DNA of 64,000 nucleotides from Blattamonas nauphoetae (Eukaryota > Preaxostyla > Oxymonadida), in NCBI GenBank assembly GCA_033064195.1, contig JARBJD010000093.1, forward strand, positions 124,001 through 188,000. Reading direction: 5' to 3'. The notes under the pieces are model-generated. The model was not told the DNA's origin. It searched no databases and saw nothing but the letters and a program-made list of their open reading frames with translations. Of this stretch, positions 52,327 through 63,605 are shown one piece after another; within the stretch, counting starts at the first letter, position 1, and each line of letters opens with the position of its first letter. A program made the translations under genes and the position numbers.

Positions 52327-54614
52327 ATGCCAAGAAATCGAAAAGATTCAACTGGTATTTTTTCCGTGATTTTCAGATGGTCTAGTTCGCTCAACTGATA
52401 AGGACCACCCTGGGTGTGCTTTATTTCCTCTTCGACATGTAACTCGTCAGAAACACTGATTTGACGGAAGAATTAAAAGAAGGGAGAAGACCACTGTTCA
52501 GAGATGGGTGTAAAGCCGTTCTTCTCTTTCTGATTGTTCCCCTTCTGTTGTACATCCCCATTCTCGTTACTCGAGCGATGACCCAAGTAAAGAACGGAAT
52601 CACTCCTTTCAATCCCTTCCCGTGGTTTCTCTCAGACTTTTTCATGTGTGTGATCATCATCTGTCTCATCATCCTCGCCATTTTCTTTCTTGGACCGGGT
52701 GATGCCAAAAAAGCCAAACTGTGTGCTGTCATCGCGTCCATTTCTGTTCTTCTGATCGTCCTCTTCGAACTGTCCGCAAACCGCCGCTTCATCAACCAGC
52801 TCTTCATCGACGCAATGTCTTCTCAACAATCAGACAACCAACAAACCAGTCCTGACCAACCGCTGAGTCCTGACGAAGTGAAACAACCAGCGACCGATCC
52901 AGCAACGGAACCCTCAAACGATGCGACTGCTCCAAATCAAAGCGACAAACGATCTGCGGGGCAAGTGGAGCACGACAACATACTCGCTCTTGTCAAGCAA
53001 GTTGCCAAAACAGTGCCAAACTTCCACCCGACCACAGTCCGCCGTTCCATCCAAAGACTCTCCATCGACCCAAACACACCAGTCCCTCCACACGCTCGCA
53101 TCCCAATCAAGACCCTCGTTGTTGCTCAGCTTCTTCTCCTTGTTGCCTTCCCTCCTTATTTCGAGAAATCAAGTACCGACTCTGTTCTGCACGATGTCGT
53201 GGATGTGGTGCTTCGGTTGTTTGTCTGTCTGCTTCCAACCATCACCGCTCTGAACGGATTGCGTGTGTCCATTTCTCCTTTTTGCTTCATCTGTTTCCTC
53301 TTTCTTTTCACAGAAATCATCCGTGTTCGTTGGATCTTCATTCCTCTCCCTCTTCTTGTCTTCCCTCTTCTGCGGATTGACAAGGCGACTCAACCTTACC
53401 GCAAAATCGAAGGGATCATCTCAATCCTTGGTGCTCCGATCATCGTTCTCTACGTCGGTGTCTTCTATCTCATCGGCGCGTTCATTGCCGACGGTGTCCT
53501 CTCGTGGTCGTTCAGTGTCTCGACGTTTGGGATAATAGTTCCCATCCTCGTTGACATGGTGCTTTTGTTGATTGAAGAAGTATGGCTGCCCATTCTTGAT
53601 TCGGTAACAGTGGAAGACACATGTTACAACGTTCTTCTCTGTCTGATCTGCACCCCTTTCATTATCCTCCCCTTCGCCGTCATTGAACCCTTGTTTCAAA
53701 TTGTGAACGGATTCACTCCATTGAATCCCTTCCCCTGGTTTTACTTTGACAATCTCATCTGCGTCATCATCATCTCTCTCATCATCCTGTCCATTTTCTA
53801 TTTTGGACCGGGTGAGGTTAAAAAAGCCAAACTGTGCGCTGTCATCGCGTCAGTTTCTGTTCTTCTCATCTTCCTCTTCGAAATGAACGCCAACGCCCGT
53901 TTTATCGACCAGCTCTCCATCGACGCAATGTCCTCTCAACAATCAGACAACCAACAAACCAGCACTGACCAACCGCTGAGTCCTGACGAAGTGGAACAAC
54001 CAGCGACCGATCCAGCAACGGAACCCTCAAACGAGACAATTTCTTCAGCACAAAGCGATGAACGATCTGCGAGGCAAATCGAACAAGATTATCTCCTCGA
54101 AGTTGCCAAGAAGATTTCTGAAACGATGCCAAACATAGAACTGACAACAATCCAGCGCTTCATGAAACAACTCTCCGTCGACAGAAACGCACCACTCCCT
54201 CCACGCTCTCGCATCCCAATCAAGACGCTCGTTGTTGCCGAGATTCTTCTCCTCGTCTTCATCGCTTCTGACTTCCACAATCATGTCGACTCCTGTCTGA
54301 GCGCTGCTGCGTATGTGGTCTTTGTGTTGTGTGTCTGTGCCATTCCTGTTGTGATCGCTCTGATCGGAATGCGTGTGCTCATCTCTCTTCTTTTCATTCA
54401 TTCACTTTCTCTCTCTTCCACAGAACTCATCCATGTTCCTCTGTGGGTGCTTCTCGTCGTCGGTGGAATTGGTGTGTTGTCGGGGATGTTCGTGTTTGGG
54501 TCGTATCGTGTCTCGGTTGAGATGCATGTCGAGCGCAGAGTGCGTCCAGACGACAGCGACACATCTCCCACAAAACACGTCCGGAATTCCGTTGAGCGAG
54601 AACCGGAGGACTAG
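52327..54614 (+). CDS. Polytopic membrane protein, two-unit member (family copy 1)
   Basis: The ATG at 52327 (MPRNRKDST) fits three tiny exons: introns 52355-52376 (22 nt) and 52414-52450 (37 nt) give MPRNRKDSTDGLVRSTDKDH followed by PGNTDLTEELKEGRR. Introns of 51 nt at 53263-53313 and 54373-54423 are in phase and flanked by identical splice context. The body is two homologous halves of ~350 residues, each with a first TM pair (LFLIVPLLLYIPILV; NPFPWFLSDFFMCVIIICLIILAIFFLGPGDAKKAKLCAVIASIS), a hydrophilic loop (SSQQSDNQQTS.DQPLSPDE) and further TM segments (TLVVAQLLLLVA, VVDVVLRLFVCLLPTITALNGL, WIFIPLPLLVFPLL, IIVLYVGVFYLIGAFIADG). The function is unknown. The stop is TAG at 54612-54614. Confidence 0.8.
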
Positions 54615-54711
54615 AACGAGACGGGGTTAATTGATCTCAGTCTTGATGTAACGTGAGAATCCTTCCACTTCACAATTCCATCTGTCTCCATGTATCGACA
54701 CATTTCCCAAA

Positions 54712-55017
54712 ATGGATAGTAACACACTCGAAGTGACATTGTCATCGATCCCAAACTTCAACGATTCGGACACAGGGCGTTATCTTTTCGTTTCTCAATT
54801 TCCTGCAACTCTTCACAAGACCATCCTATCCATCCCCTCTTCCGCACAACAAACCTCGACCACACTAAAAGTCCGTCACACACTCCACACCAGTTCATCC
54901 AACATTCCCACTCCTTCCTCACTCATCATCATTCAGAGTGCCACAACCAGCACAGATACCCCGTGCGTCCACACTAAGAATCTCGATGTTCCCATCAACG
55001 GAGAAAACACGCTCTGA
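54712..55017 (+). CDS. MDSNTLEV protein, copy 1 (short, probably truncated)
   Basis: 101 residues, MDSNTLEVTLSSIPNFND..., rich in Ser/Thr, ending VPINGENTL. It is colinear with the longer copy at 62123-62533, which continues where this one stops (GENWLYNGRRK...). The sequence after the stop is still homologous, so this copy is shortened by a nonsense change. It lies directly downstream of a membrane-protein gene, as does copy 2, so the two were duplicated as a block. No domain is recognised. Confidence 0.45.
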   Translation: MDSNTLEVTLSSIPNFNDSDTGRYLFVSQFPATLHKTILSIPSSAQQTSTTLKVRHTLHTSSSNIPTPSSLIIIQSATTSTDTPCVHTKNLDVPINGENTL

Positions 55018-55228
55018 GATGGGCGAATGAAATGTGGAGAGTATTGCTCCAATAAGTCTCTGGCGACCATGGCATACATCGACTCATGTTCGTCTATCCT
55101 TGATGAGATGCATAGTTACAATAAAAGCGGGAACAGATTGCTCAGTGAAGTGAGTGTGTGAACTTACATTCGATCAAACCATTGTTTCAACTCTGGGACG
55201 TTGTAACATCCGACTTCTCGCACTTTTT
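55018..55228 (+). repeat. Leader repeat upstream of membrane-protein genes, copy 2
   Basis: Homologous to 52095-52326, including GATGCATAGTTACAATAAAA and GTGAACTTACATTCGATCAA. Confidence 0.75.
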
Positions 55229-56802
55229 ATGCCAAGAAATCGAAAAGAATCAACTGGTATTTTTTTTCCGTGTTTTAACATGATCTAGTTCGCTCAAATG
55301 ATCAGGACCACCCTCGGTGTGTTTAAAATTTTCTTCGACATTTAACTCGTCAGAAACACTGATTTGACGGAAGAATTGAAAGAGAAGAGAAGACCCCTGT
55401 TCAAAGATACATGTTATGTACTTCTTCTCCTTTTTATTGCTCCCCTTCTGTTGTACATCCCCATCTACGCCGCTGATGCAATGAATGAAGTGAAGAATGG
55501 AATCTCTCCTTCATATATCTTCCCTTGGTTTATCCCGGACTTTCTCATCTGCGTCCTTATCATCTGTCTCATCATCCTGTCCATTTTCCATCTTGGACCG
55601 AGCGATGCCAAAAAAGCCAAACTGTGTGCTGTCATCGCGTCCATTTCTGTTCTTCTGATCGTCCTCTTCGAACTGTCCGCAAACCGCCGCTTCATCAACC
55701 AGTTCTTCATCGATGCGACGTCTTCTCAACAATCAGACAACCAACAAACAAGCGCTGATCACCCACTGAGTCCTGACGAAATGGAACAACCAGCGACCGA
55801 TCCAGCAATGGAACATTCAAACGAGAAGACCACTCCAACACAAAGCGACGAACGATCAGCGAGGCAATTGGAGAACGACCATCTCCTCAAAGTTGCCAAG
55901 CACATTGCTGAAACAATGCCCAACTTCCACCCGACCACAGTCCGGCTTGTCATCCAAAGAATCTCCATCGACCCAAAAACTCCAATTCCTCCACGTGCTC
56001 GCATCCCAATCAAGACGCTTGTGGTTGCTCAGCTTCTTCTCCTTCTCTCGTTCCCTGCGTATTTCGAGAAATCAAGTGACAACTCAATTCTGCACGATGT
56101 CGTGGATGTGGTGCTTCGGTTGTTTGTCTGTCTGCTTCCTACTCTCACCGCTCTTAACGGATTGCGTGTGTTGATTTCTCCTTTTTCACTCCATCTCGAT
56201 TCATCTTTCTTCTCACAGAAATCATCCGTGTTCGTTGGATCTTCATTCCTCTTCCTCTTCTTGTCCTCCCTCTTCTGCGGATTGACAAGGCGACTATCCC
56301 TTACCGCAAATCCGAAAGGCCGGTCAACTTCTTTGGTCCTGCGATCATCGTTCTCTACGTCAGCGTCTTCTATCTCATTGGCGCACTCATTGCCGACGGT
56401 GTCCTCTCGTGGTCGTTCAGTGTCTCGACCCTTCCTGTGTCGCTTCTTGTCGTCGTTGTAAAGATGCTTGTCGACTTAGAAGATGTGTTTGAGGAAGTCT
56501 CTTTCTCGACAAAACGGGAGAAAGGATGTTTCTCCCTTCTTCTCTGTCTGATTGCCGTACTTTTCTATATCCTCCCCTTCGCCGTCCTTCATCCAATGGT
56601 TCTTATTCTGACCGGCTTTACTCCATTGAATCCCTTCCCCTGGTTTTACTTTGACAATCTCTTCTGTGCCCTTATTATCTGTTTCATCATCCTGTCCATT
56701 TTCCATCTTGGACCGAGCGATGCCAAAAAAGCCAAACTGTGTGCTGTCATCGCGTCCTTTTACAACAAACCGGGCCCATCAACATACGAGAGAGTGCCGT
56801 GA
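55229..56802 (+). pseudogene. Membrane protein, family copy 2, 5' part (split by insertion)
   Basis: The ATG at 55229 (MPRNRKEST) has the same exon layout as copy 1: a ~23-nt first intron (55257-55279, which lacks the AG acceptor), a 37-nt intron (55317-55353) and a 53-nt intron (56166-56218) whose removal keeps frame where unspliced reading would not. The first unit is complete (NTDLTEELKEKRRPLF … IRVRWIFIPLPLLVLPLL … LIGALIADGVLSWSFSV). The second unit begins (CFSLLLCLIAVLFYILPF … FHLGPSDAKKAKLCAVIAS) and is cut at 56757 exactly where copy 1 reads on to VSVLLIFLFE. After 56757 the frame runs into the inserted element and stops at 56802. The missing 3' half is at 61264-62025. Confidence 0.75.
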
Positions 56803-57101
56803 ATAAATAAGGGGCTGGCCTCGATCAACAAAGATTAAACAGAAATAAGTTTTATCTGTTAGTAAAATCCCATCAAAGGAACGTAACGTACACAATGATG
56901 GTTCTGCCCCGAAGGGCTGTTGATGGGGAAAAAAAAAGGTATTGCCATTTGGCTTTTACCCAGAAATCCCTAACAGGGAACAAAAACTGGGAGAACAGGG
57001 TCGAAAACGACCCGTCAAGTGAAACAAAGGATCACTTGACAGTGAGCCAACCACAGGTGTGTATCAGGACTACTCGTTGATGAGCCCGGTTTGTTGTAAA
57101 A
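56758..57101. mobile_element. MITE-like unit of ~344 bp with inverted ends
   Basis: The left end TTTTACAACAAACCGGG... (56758) is mirrored at 57085-57101 as CCCGGTTTGTTGTAAAA. The ends are therefore terminal inverted repeats of at least ~17 bp, extending imperfectly through CATCAACATACGAG / CTCGTTGATGAG. The interior has no coding frame of note. The bases from 56775 to 56828 (…AACATACGAGAGAGTGCCGTG…GGGGCTGGCC) also occur inverted at 61177-61240, so this unit and the larger element to its right share end sequence. It sits in the second unit of a membrane-protein gene. Confidence 0.6.
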
Positions 57102-60100
57102 GGATGTCGCAAGCTCCATCCACAACCAAACCGGGCCATCAACATACGAGTGTTGAAAGGATCTATTAAATGAACAAGATAGAGAAAAACAATGAGAAGA
57201 AAGAAGATGTCCCTGGGAACCAGTGTTTAAGTTCTGGTTCTTTCTTCTGTTTGTTGAGGCCGTGAGTATCCTTTGAAAGGCTGATACCACCTGTTCAAGA
57301 AAGAATGATCGAGAATGTCAATGAGAGATCAGGGAAGCTGAGTTCTTCCTCTGAATGTGATGGGAAACAACTTCAAGATCTTGAAGGAGATGTCTGTTTC
57401 CATCACACTGTCATACGACCCAGCTCCCCATTGATGACACCATTGGATTCCACTCTATATCAGATGTCCTCTTCTCGCTTTCCTAATCGAGAAGGGATAA
57501 GTCAGGATGAGATCTCCTCTGTCCATCACCCGACGACCCACGAATGACAATTCCTTCTTCTTCCGTCCTGATCTAATTGTGATCCATCCTTCTAACACTC
57601 CTTCCTTCATCTGAATTTCCATCAAATGGATCGAATCAACAATCATCGCCTCTCAGATCGATGTGTGGGTCGTATGAACTCCTATTCCCACTCACACTCC
57701 CCTCCGACTCCCTCCAAAAAAAAAACATACCCTGTTTTCCTCCCTCCAGTTGTGAAGGCGTGGGAACAAACTGACAATAACAGCTTGTTCTGTTGTCCTC
57801 ATTCAACGTCCCCCAACTCGCACACTTATCCTTTCCGTTCTTCACCCTCATCAATCGCCGATCCCCTTCTTCCAGAAATGTGTCATTCCTGTCCCACTCC
57901 TTGCTCGCTCCAAGATGTCGATAGCTGCTCACAATCCGCCCGGTGATCAATCCCTCCTGTTGAGACTCCCCGTTCACTTCCGTCTATTCCTCTGTCAAGA
58001 GTCCGAGAGACAAATTGCACAGAATGGTGTCTTTCTCTTATCATCAGTTGTGTTCGGACAATGTGCTTGAATGATTCCTTCTTTCTATCAGCGATTTGAC
58101 ATGTCCTCCTCACAGTCGAACCTGTTGCAGTCACTGAAAAGTTTGCTGGTATGATGGTGTCACCGTTTCTTTTCGTTTGATGGCATCTTCATTCCCCTGG
58201 AGTTCACCCCTTTAATCTGGTGATTCGTTGTCTGAACAGCGACTACTTCATCAAGGGGTTCATTTTTCCAAAAGACACATCCTCTCCGATATGGGCGTGT
58301 CAGTTGTATCCGCGTGACTCGTTATCAGAATGGAACATTCAGTGTGGGCATCATTCAGATCAACGATTATCTTTTCAATCAATTCTACATCGCTGCCATG
58401 TTCCTCTTAGTCAAAGATTTCCGTTCTCTCCATTGGAACAATATTTCCCATCAAGTTCCGATTCTCTTCACGCTCTTGAACGATGAGGTCCAGCTGGATT
58501 CTTCTCTGATTGTCTCCAGCAATCACTAGCGCAGTTGGGAGGTGAAGATGGATTTCAGTTGGCTGGAGGAAATCATCCATCTGACACTCGATGGACCCCA
58601 GTATCTTGAGTCAATCCCGTTATCTGCACTCTACACTCCATTCCCTTGCTAGATAATTAGTCGATGCGAAGAGTGGAGACAAGTCACTATTGTGGTGGAG
58701 AGATAAATTTGATTCGCGAGAGACGATGATCATTCTGTGCCCTGCTTTCTTCCCACCTCAATCGTCCTGTACATTATGATGGATGAGATGATTGTGAACG
58801 TTACGCGCAGAGAGGTTCACAGGAGTTCGATTCAAGAGGACCGACCTATCGCTCCCAATCTCCAAATTGAAGAGTCAAAGACATTCAGAATACTCAGAGA
58901 TGAGTTAGATCACCCGTTGGTTTAAATTCCGAGTGTTCGTGTTGATGATGTCAGCCTCGTTCCAGCCAGCGAGTATCGCTCTCCCATTCGTGTTGGATCG
59001 ATTAAGAATTATGAATCAATCTTTGTCTTTCCCACTGAGTGCGTGAAGGGGGTGGTCAAGACTCTGACAGCTCACCCAGTGACCTGTGTCAACCATCGGT
59101 CCTGTTCTTTCTGAAGAAGCAAGACTCTGAGGCGAACAACGAGTCGACCTTTGGAAGGAAAATGTACTGTCTGTTCCTTATTCTTCGGAGATCGAGATGT
59201 CTTGAAACAACGTACTCCATCCCAATTTGGTCAAAAGTCTCCACGTTTGGCTATCCTTGTCCTCAGTATCATGATAAGTTGCGAGAATTGTCTTATCCCT
59301 TCGTTCAAAAAGGGCGATTGAATTGATTGTTGGATGGATCAGATCTTTTTTCAGATATTAATTCAGATGAGCAGTTAATTCTTCCCCTTGATACTTTGTG
59401 TTTATCACACTTACTGACACAGCCTCTCAATATTTCTGGTTTTGAGAACGATTCGATTGTGTCTTTGTGTTCGTAGATCACTTGGAAAGTGGGATACAGC
59501 TTGATCATCATCGTTCCTCCTGCGCCGACAGGAACACCATTTGTGTTTCAACGAAGTACTTTTTCTCCAGTTTGTTGGTTCTGGAGTTCAGAATTCACGT
59601 CAAGATGAAGGAAGTTTACAACGATTTTCATTCGTATCATCCATTGGACATTCTTCTCCACAACGTCGGTGCGGTCCTCCTGTGGTGTGTCCGCTCTCGA
59701 TCAGCTTCGTCGTCCAATGTTGTTTCCCGACAAGAAATAACGTTGTATCAGTAATGCACCATGTCCAATCCACTGGACAGATGGGAAAAGACACTTGTCC
59801 GGACGTCGCCGACGTAGAAAATATGAGGGGCATTCAATCGATCACAGAGAACTTCCAGGCTGGAAGGAAACCGAAATACCACACGTCCTGTCTTCTCTTA
59901 GTCTGCATGTATACTGTCCCAAAGGATGATCGGAAGCTATTTGAGCTGACGAGTTCGACAGACACGAGAGAACATCCTTCCTGGTGAGATCGGTTGGGTA
60001 GTCACGAATCCCAGCTGCGCACGATTTACTTAGAAAAGTGGGACGGACGTTCGACAGTCTGCATCGATCGTTTGACCTTGTGATCGACAACAAGGGAGTC

Positions 60101-61263
60101 GCTGAGGTTGAGTAATATTGTAGGTGCTAAGATCCTCGAAATTCTGGCATAATATTCCTGTTGTGATGAATTCCCTGACACTGGGTGGCGTTTCGTCTGA
60201 TGGGTGTAATATGTCGTAGGAGAGCTATTGCTGGGAGCTTTGTTATAGTTGTTCCCGTTGAATCCCATCTAATCTCGAAGTTGAACGAAAATCTCCCTTC
60301 TCCACCCGCAAAAGAGTGATATTTGCCGTCATCATCGGAGGTTGGGCCACCCTGTCCGAATGATCGACCTGAGTTGATTTAGATGCCGTTAAAACCCCGC
60401 AAAGATATTCCAGTATCGGTATTCTGTTGATTAACATGGATTGTAGGGTTCACACGATTCATCGAGATGGCCCATTCGGGTGAGCCAAGCCGCCTGAATC
60501 AATGAGCGGGATCGCTGCGAAGGCTGAACTATAATGTTCTTTGATTTCGAGTTTGCCTATTCCGGAATAATCTGCATGGTTGGTGCTTTGGAGCACTTGT
60601 TCTGGATCGAAGAATTTTGCCATCGATATCCATAACGTATTCATCGACGCTTCCGACAACAACTGTCAGTCCTGTACTATTTAGAGCTATATGTGATCAT
60701 TAGCTCCAACGATTTCCACCTCCTCGTCTGTTTTGTTGGTTGTCCACGTTGAGATTCGAAGTTGTGAACTGTTCTATTGTATTATCTTGATTGTCCACTT
60801 AACTTGCACTGGCTGATAAGGAAGCCTCCAAGGAACATTCATGACGGTACTGCGTGGATAGACTGTCTTCGTCCACTGGAGTTGAACACGTACGGTTCAA
60901 GAAGCATTTCCTCTTTGGCAAGGTCCGATGGCTAGGATATAGATTTCATAAGCCGGGAGATCGATCTCTGCAACTTGCCCTCGAGATTAACGCCATTGTT
61001 TTTGAATTTGAGACCGCGATTGGAGAGAAAATGTTACGATATTCGTGTTGAGTGATGAGTGTCAAATCTTGTCTAAAACTGCTTGAGAAAGGATTACGCT
61101 GAGAGTTTTGTGATTTATGCCAACATAGTTCGCCGATTCAGACGAGGAGGTGTGTGCTTTTCTGTTTTGCACATGTTTGATCGAGGCCAGCCCCTTATTT
61201 ATTCACGGCACTCTCTCGTATGTTGATGGCCCGGTTTGGTTGTGGATGGAGCTTGCGACATCC
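57102..61263. mobile_element. Degraded inserted element of ~4.2 kb with ~49-bp TIRs
   Basis: The left end GGATGTCGCAAGCTCCATCC (57102, continuing to about 57150) is repeated inverted at the right end (61215-61263), about 49 bp with no mismatch seen. The interior holds only short open frames on the plus strand separated by many breaks, so the element is a fossil and has been silent for some time. Some pieces look once-coding (around 58200-58530, 59040-59330, 59470-59990 and 60850-61050, with balanced composition and aromatic-rich strands). I cannot assign a family. A decayed virus-like or Polinton-like element and a plain DNA transposon are both possible. It entered a host membrane-protein gene between 56757 and 61264. 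Confidence 0.6.
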
Positions 61264-62025
61264 ATTTCTGTTCTTGTGATCTTCCTCTTCGAGCTGTCCG
61301 CAAACCGCCGCTTCATCGACCAGCTCTCCATCGACGCAATGTCCTCTCAACAATCAGACAACCAACAAACCAGTCCTGACCAACCACTGAGTCCTGACGA
61401 AGTGGAACAATCAGAGGCCGATCCAGCAACGGAACCCTCAAACGAGACAATTTCTTCAGCACAAAGCGATGAACGATCTGCGAGGCAAATCGAACAAGAT
61501 TATCTCCTCGAAGTTGCCAAGAAGATTTCTGAAACGATGCCAAACATAGAACTGACAACAATCCAGCGCTTCATGAAACAACTCTCCGTCGACAGAAACG
61601 CACCACTCCCTCCACGCTCTCGCATCCCAATCAAGACGCTCGTTGTTGCCGAGATTCTTCTCCTCGTCTTCATCGCTTCTGACTTCCACAATCATGTCGA
61701 CTCCTGTCTGAGCGCTGCTGCGTATGTGGTCTTTGTGTTGTGTGTCTGTGCCATTCCTGTTGTGATCGCTCTGATCGGAATGCGTGTGCTCATCTCTCTT
61801 CTTTTCATTCATTCACTTTCTCTCTCTTCCACAGAACTCATCCATGTTCCTCTGTGGGTGCTTCTCGTCGTCGGTGGAATTGGTGTGTTGTCGGGGATGT
61901 TCGTGTTTGGGTCGTATCGTGTCTCGGTTGAGATGCATGTCGAGCGCAGAGTGCGTCCAGACGACAGCGACACATCTCCCACAAAACACGTCCGGAATTC
62001 CGTTGAGCGAGAACCGGAGGACTAG
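61264..62025 (+). pseudogene. Membrane protein, family copy 2, 3' part (split by insertion)
   Basis: It resumes exactly where the 5' part stopped: ISVLVIFLFELSANRRFIDQLSID, then the hydrophilic loop (SQQSDNQQTSPDQPLSPDE), KISETMPNIELTTIQRFMKQL, TLVVAEILLLVFIASDF, an in-phase 51-nt intron (61784-61834), VPLWVLLVVGGIGVLSGMFVFGS and the tail VRPDDSDTSPTKHVRNSVE. From the QIEQDYLLEVAKK segment to the TAG at 62023-62025 it appears identical to 54060-54614 of copy 1, so a recent duplication or gene conversion joined them. An ATG-initiated frame from 61150 begins in the element and is probably not used. Confidence 0.75.
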
Positions 62026-62122
62026 AACGAGACGGGGTTAATTGATCTCAGTCTTGATGTAACGTGAGAATCCTTCCACTTCGCCATTCCATCTGTCTCC
62101 ATGTATCGACACATTTCCCAAA

Positions 62123-62533
62123 ATGGATAGTAACACACTCGAAGTGGCATCGTCATCGATCCAAACATCCTCCCCACAAACACGTCACCCTTCCAATAAC
62201 TCAACTCCAATTCCAACTCTAACATTGACAACCTCCTCTCCATCTTCACTTCAGTCCAACAAATCTGTCCCACTCCTTCCTCAATCATCCACAATAATCA
62301 TCACTCAGAGTGCCACAACCAGCACAGATACCCCGTGCGTCCAGATTAAGAATCTCAAGGTTCCCATCAACGGAGAAAACTGGCTCTACAATGGGCGAAG
62401 AAAAAGTGTTGTTTTTAGCTCCAATAACTCGCTGATGACAATGACAGATATCGAAACATGTTCATCAATACTTTATGAGATGCATAATTATAATAGAATA
62501 GGGAACAGATGGCTCAGTAAAGAGGGTGTGTGA
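62123..62533 (+). CDS. MDSNTLEV protein, copy 2
   Basis: 136 residues: a Ser/Thr/Pro-rich N-terminus (MDSNTLEVASSSIQTSSPQ ... SVPLLPQSSTIIITQSATTS) followed by a more folded part (VQIKNLKVPINGENWLYNGRRKSVVFSSNNSLMTMTDIETCSS). The second part also survives, broken, in the leader repeats at 52095 and 55018. I do not recognise it. It may be the 5' end of a longer gene that the family duplication cut short. Its end overlaps the leader of the next membrane-protein gene. Confidence 0.4.
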   Translation: MDSNTLEVASSSIQTSSPQTRHPSNNSTPIPTLTLTTSSPSSLQSNKSVPLLPQSSTIIITQSATTSTDTPCVQIKNLKVPINGENWLYNGRRKSVVFSSNNSLMTMTDIETCSSILYEMHNYNRIGNRWLSKEGV

Positions 62534-62601
62534 ACTTATTTTCGATCAAACCATTGTTTCAACATTGTGACATCGGTTTTTTCTAGTATCTCGCTCATTT
62601 T

Positions 62602-63605
62602 ATGACAAGAATTAAAGATGATTCGACTGGTATTTTTTCCGTGTTTTTCAAGTTGTCTAGTTCCCTCAAATGATAAGGACAACCTTGAGTATGGTTTATT
62701 TTCTCTTCGACCTTTCACTCTTCAGAAACACTGATTTGACGGAAGAATTAAAAGAAAGGAGAAGAACTCTGTTCGGAGATGGATGTAGAGCCCTTCTTCT
62801 CTTTCTGATTCTTCCACTTCTGTTGTACCTCCCCATTCTCGTTACTCGAGCGATGACCCAAGTAAAGAACGGAATCACTCCTTCCAATCCCTTCCCGTGG
62901 TTTCTCCCAGACTCTCTCGTCTGTGTCATCCTCATCTTGCTCATCTGGCGATACTTGGTCCCTCCGATCTCGGACAAATCTGAACAATTCAAAGTTCGCA
63001 TCATCGGAGTCGTAATCTCTGCTCTTCTCCTCATCATCTTCCTCTTCGAACTGTTCGCAAACCACCACCTCTCCAACCAACTCTCCATCGACCCAAACAC
63101 ACAAATCCCTCCACGCGCTCGCATCCCACTCAAGACACTTGTGATTGCACAGATCGTTTTCCTTGTCGCCATCGTCGCTACGGTCGCGGATCGAAGGACC
63201 GACCCAGATCTGGGGGCTGCTGCCTTTGTGGGTTTATTGTTGTGTGCCTGTGCAATTCCGACTGTCCTTGCTCTGAAAGGAATGCGTGTGTTCATTTCTC
63301 CGTTTTCTTTCATTCGTTTCGTCTTTCTTCACCCAGAAATCATCAGTGTTCGTTGGATCTTCATTCCTCTTCCTCTTCTTGTCCTCCCTCTTCTGTCCTT
63401 ATACTGGGTGATTGTTCCACCACGTGAACACGAAGGGATTGGACATCTTTTTTTTGCTGCTCTCGCCTTTCTCTACGTCGGCGTCTTCTATCTCATCGGT
63501 GCACTCATTGCCGATGGGGTCATCTCGTGGTCGTTCATGGTCTCGACACTTCCGGTATTGCTTCCGGTCTGCGTTGTAATGGCGCCTATGTTGTACACTT
63601 CATAG
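62602..63605 (+). CDS. Polytopic membrane protein, single-unit member (family copy 3)
   Basis: The likely ATG at 62602 (MTRIKDDST) is equivalent to MPRNRKDST of the other copies, although the first mini-intron (62630 to about 62652) does not restore frame cleanly here. The second intron is 62689-62725 (37 nt). The frame is also open from an ATG at 62670. The body is one unit only: LLLFLILPLLLYLPILV, NPFPWFLPDSLVCVILILLIW, VRIIGVVISALLLIIFLFELF, TLVIAQIVFLVAIVATV, a 51-nt intron (63286-63336, in phase), WIFIPLPLLVLPLL, LFFAALAFLYVGVFYLIGALIADG and VLLPVCVVMAPMLYTS. The long hydrophilic SQQSDNQQTS loop of the other copies is missing. The stop is TAG at 63603-63605. Confidence 0.75.

Noticed and set aside
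61150-61263. ATG at 61150 as the true start of the 61264-62025 frame
   Set aside because: The codons before 61264 belong to the inserted element's terminal repeat, and homology to the family starts exactly at 61264.
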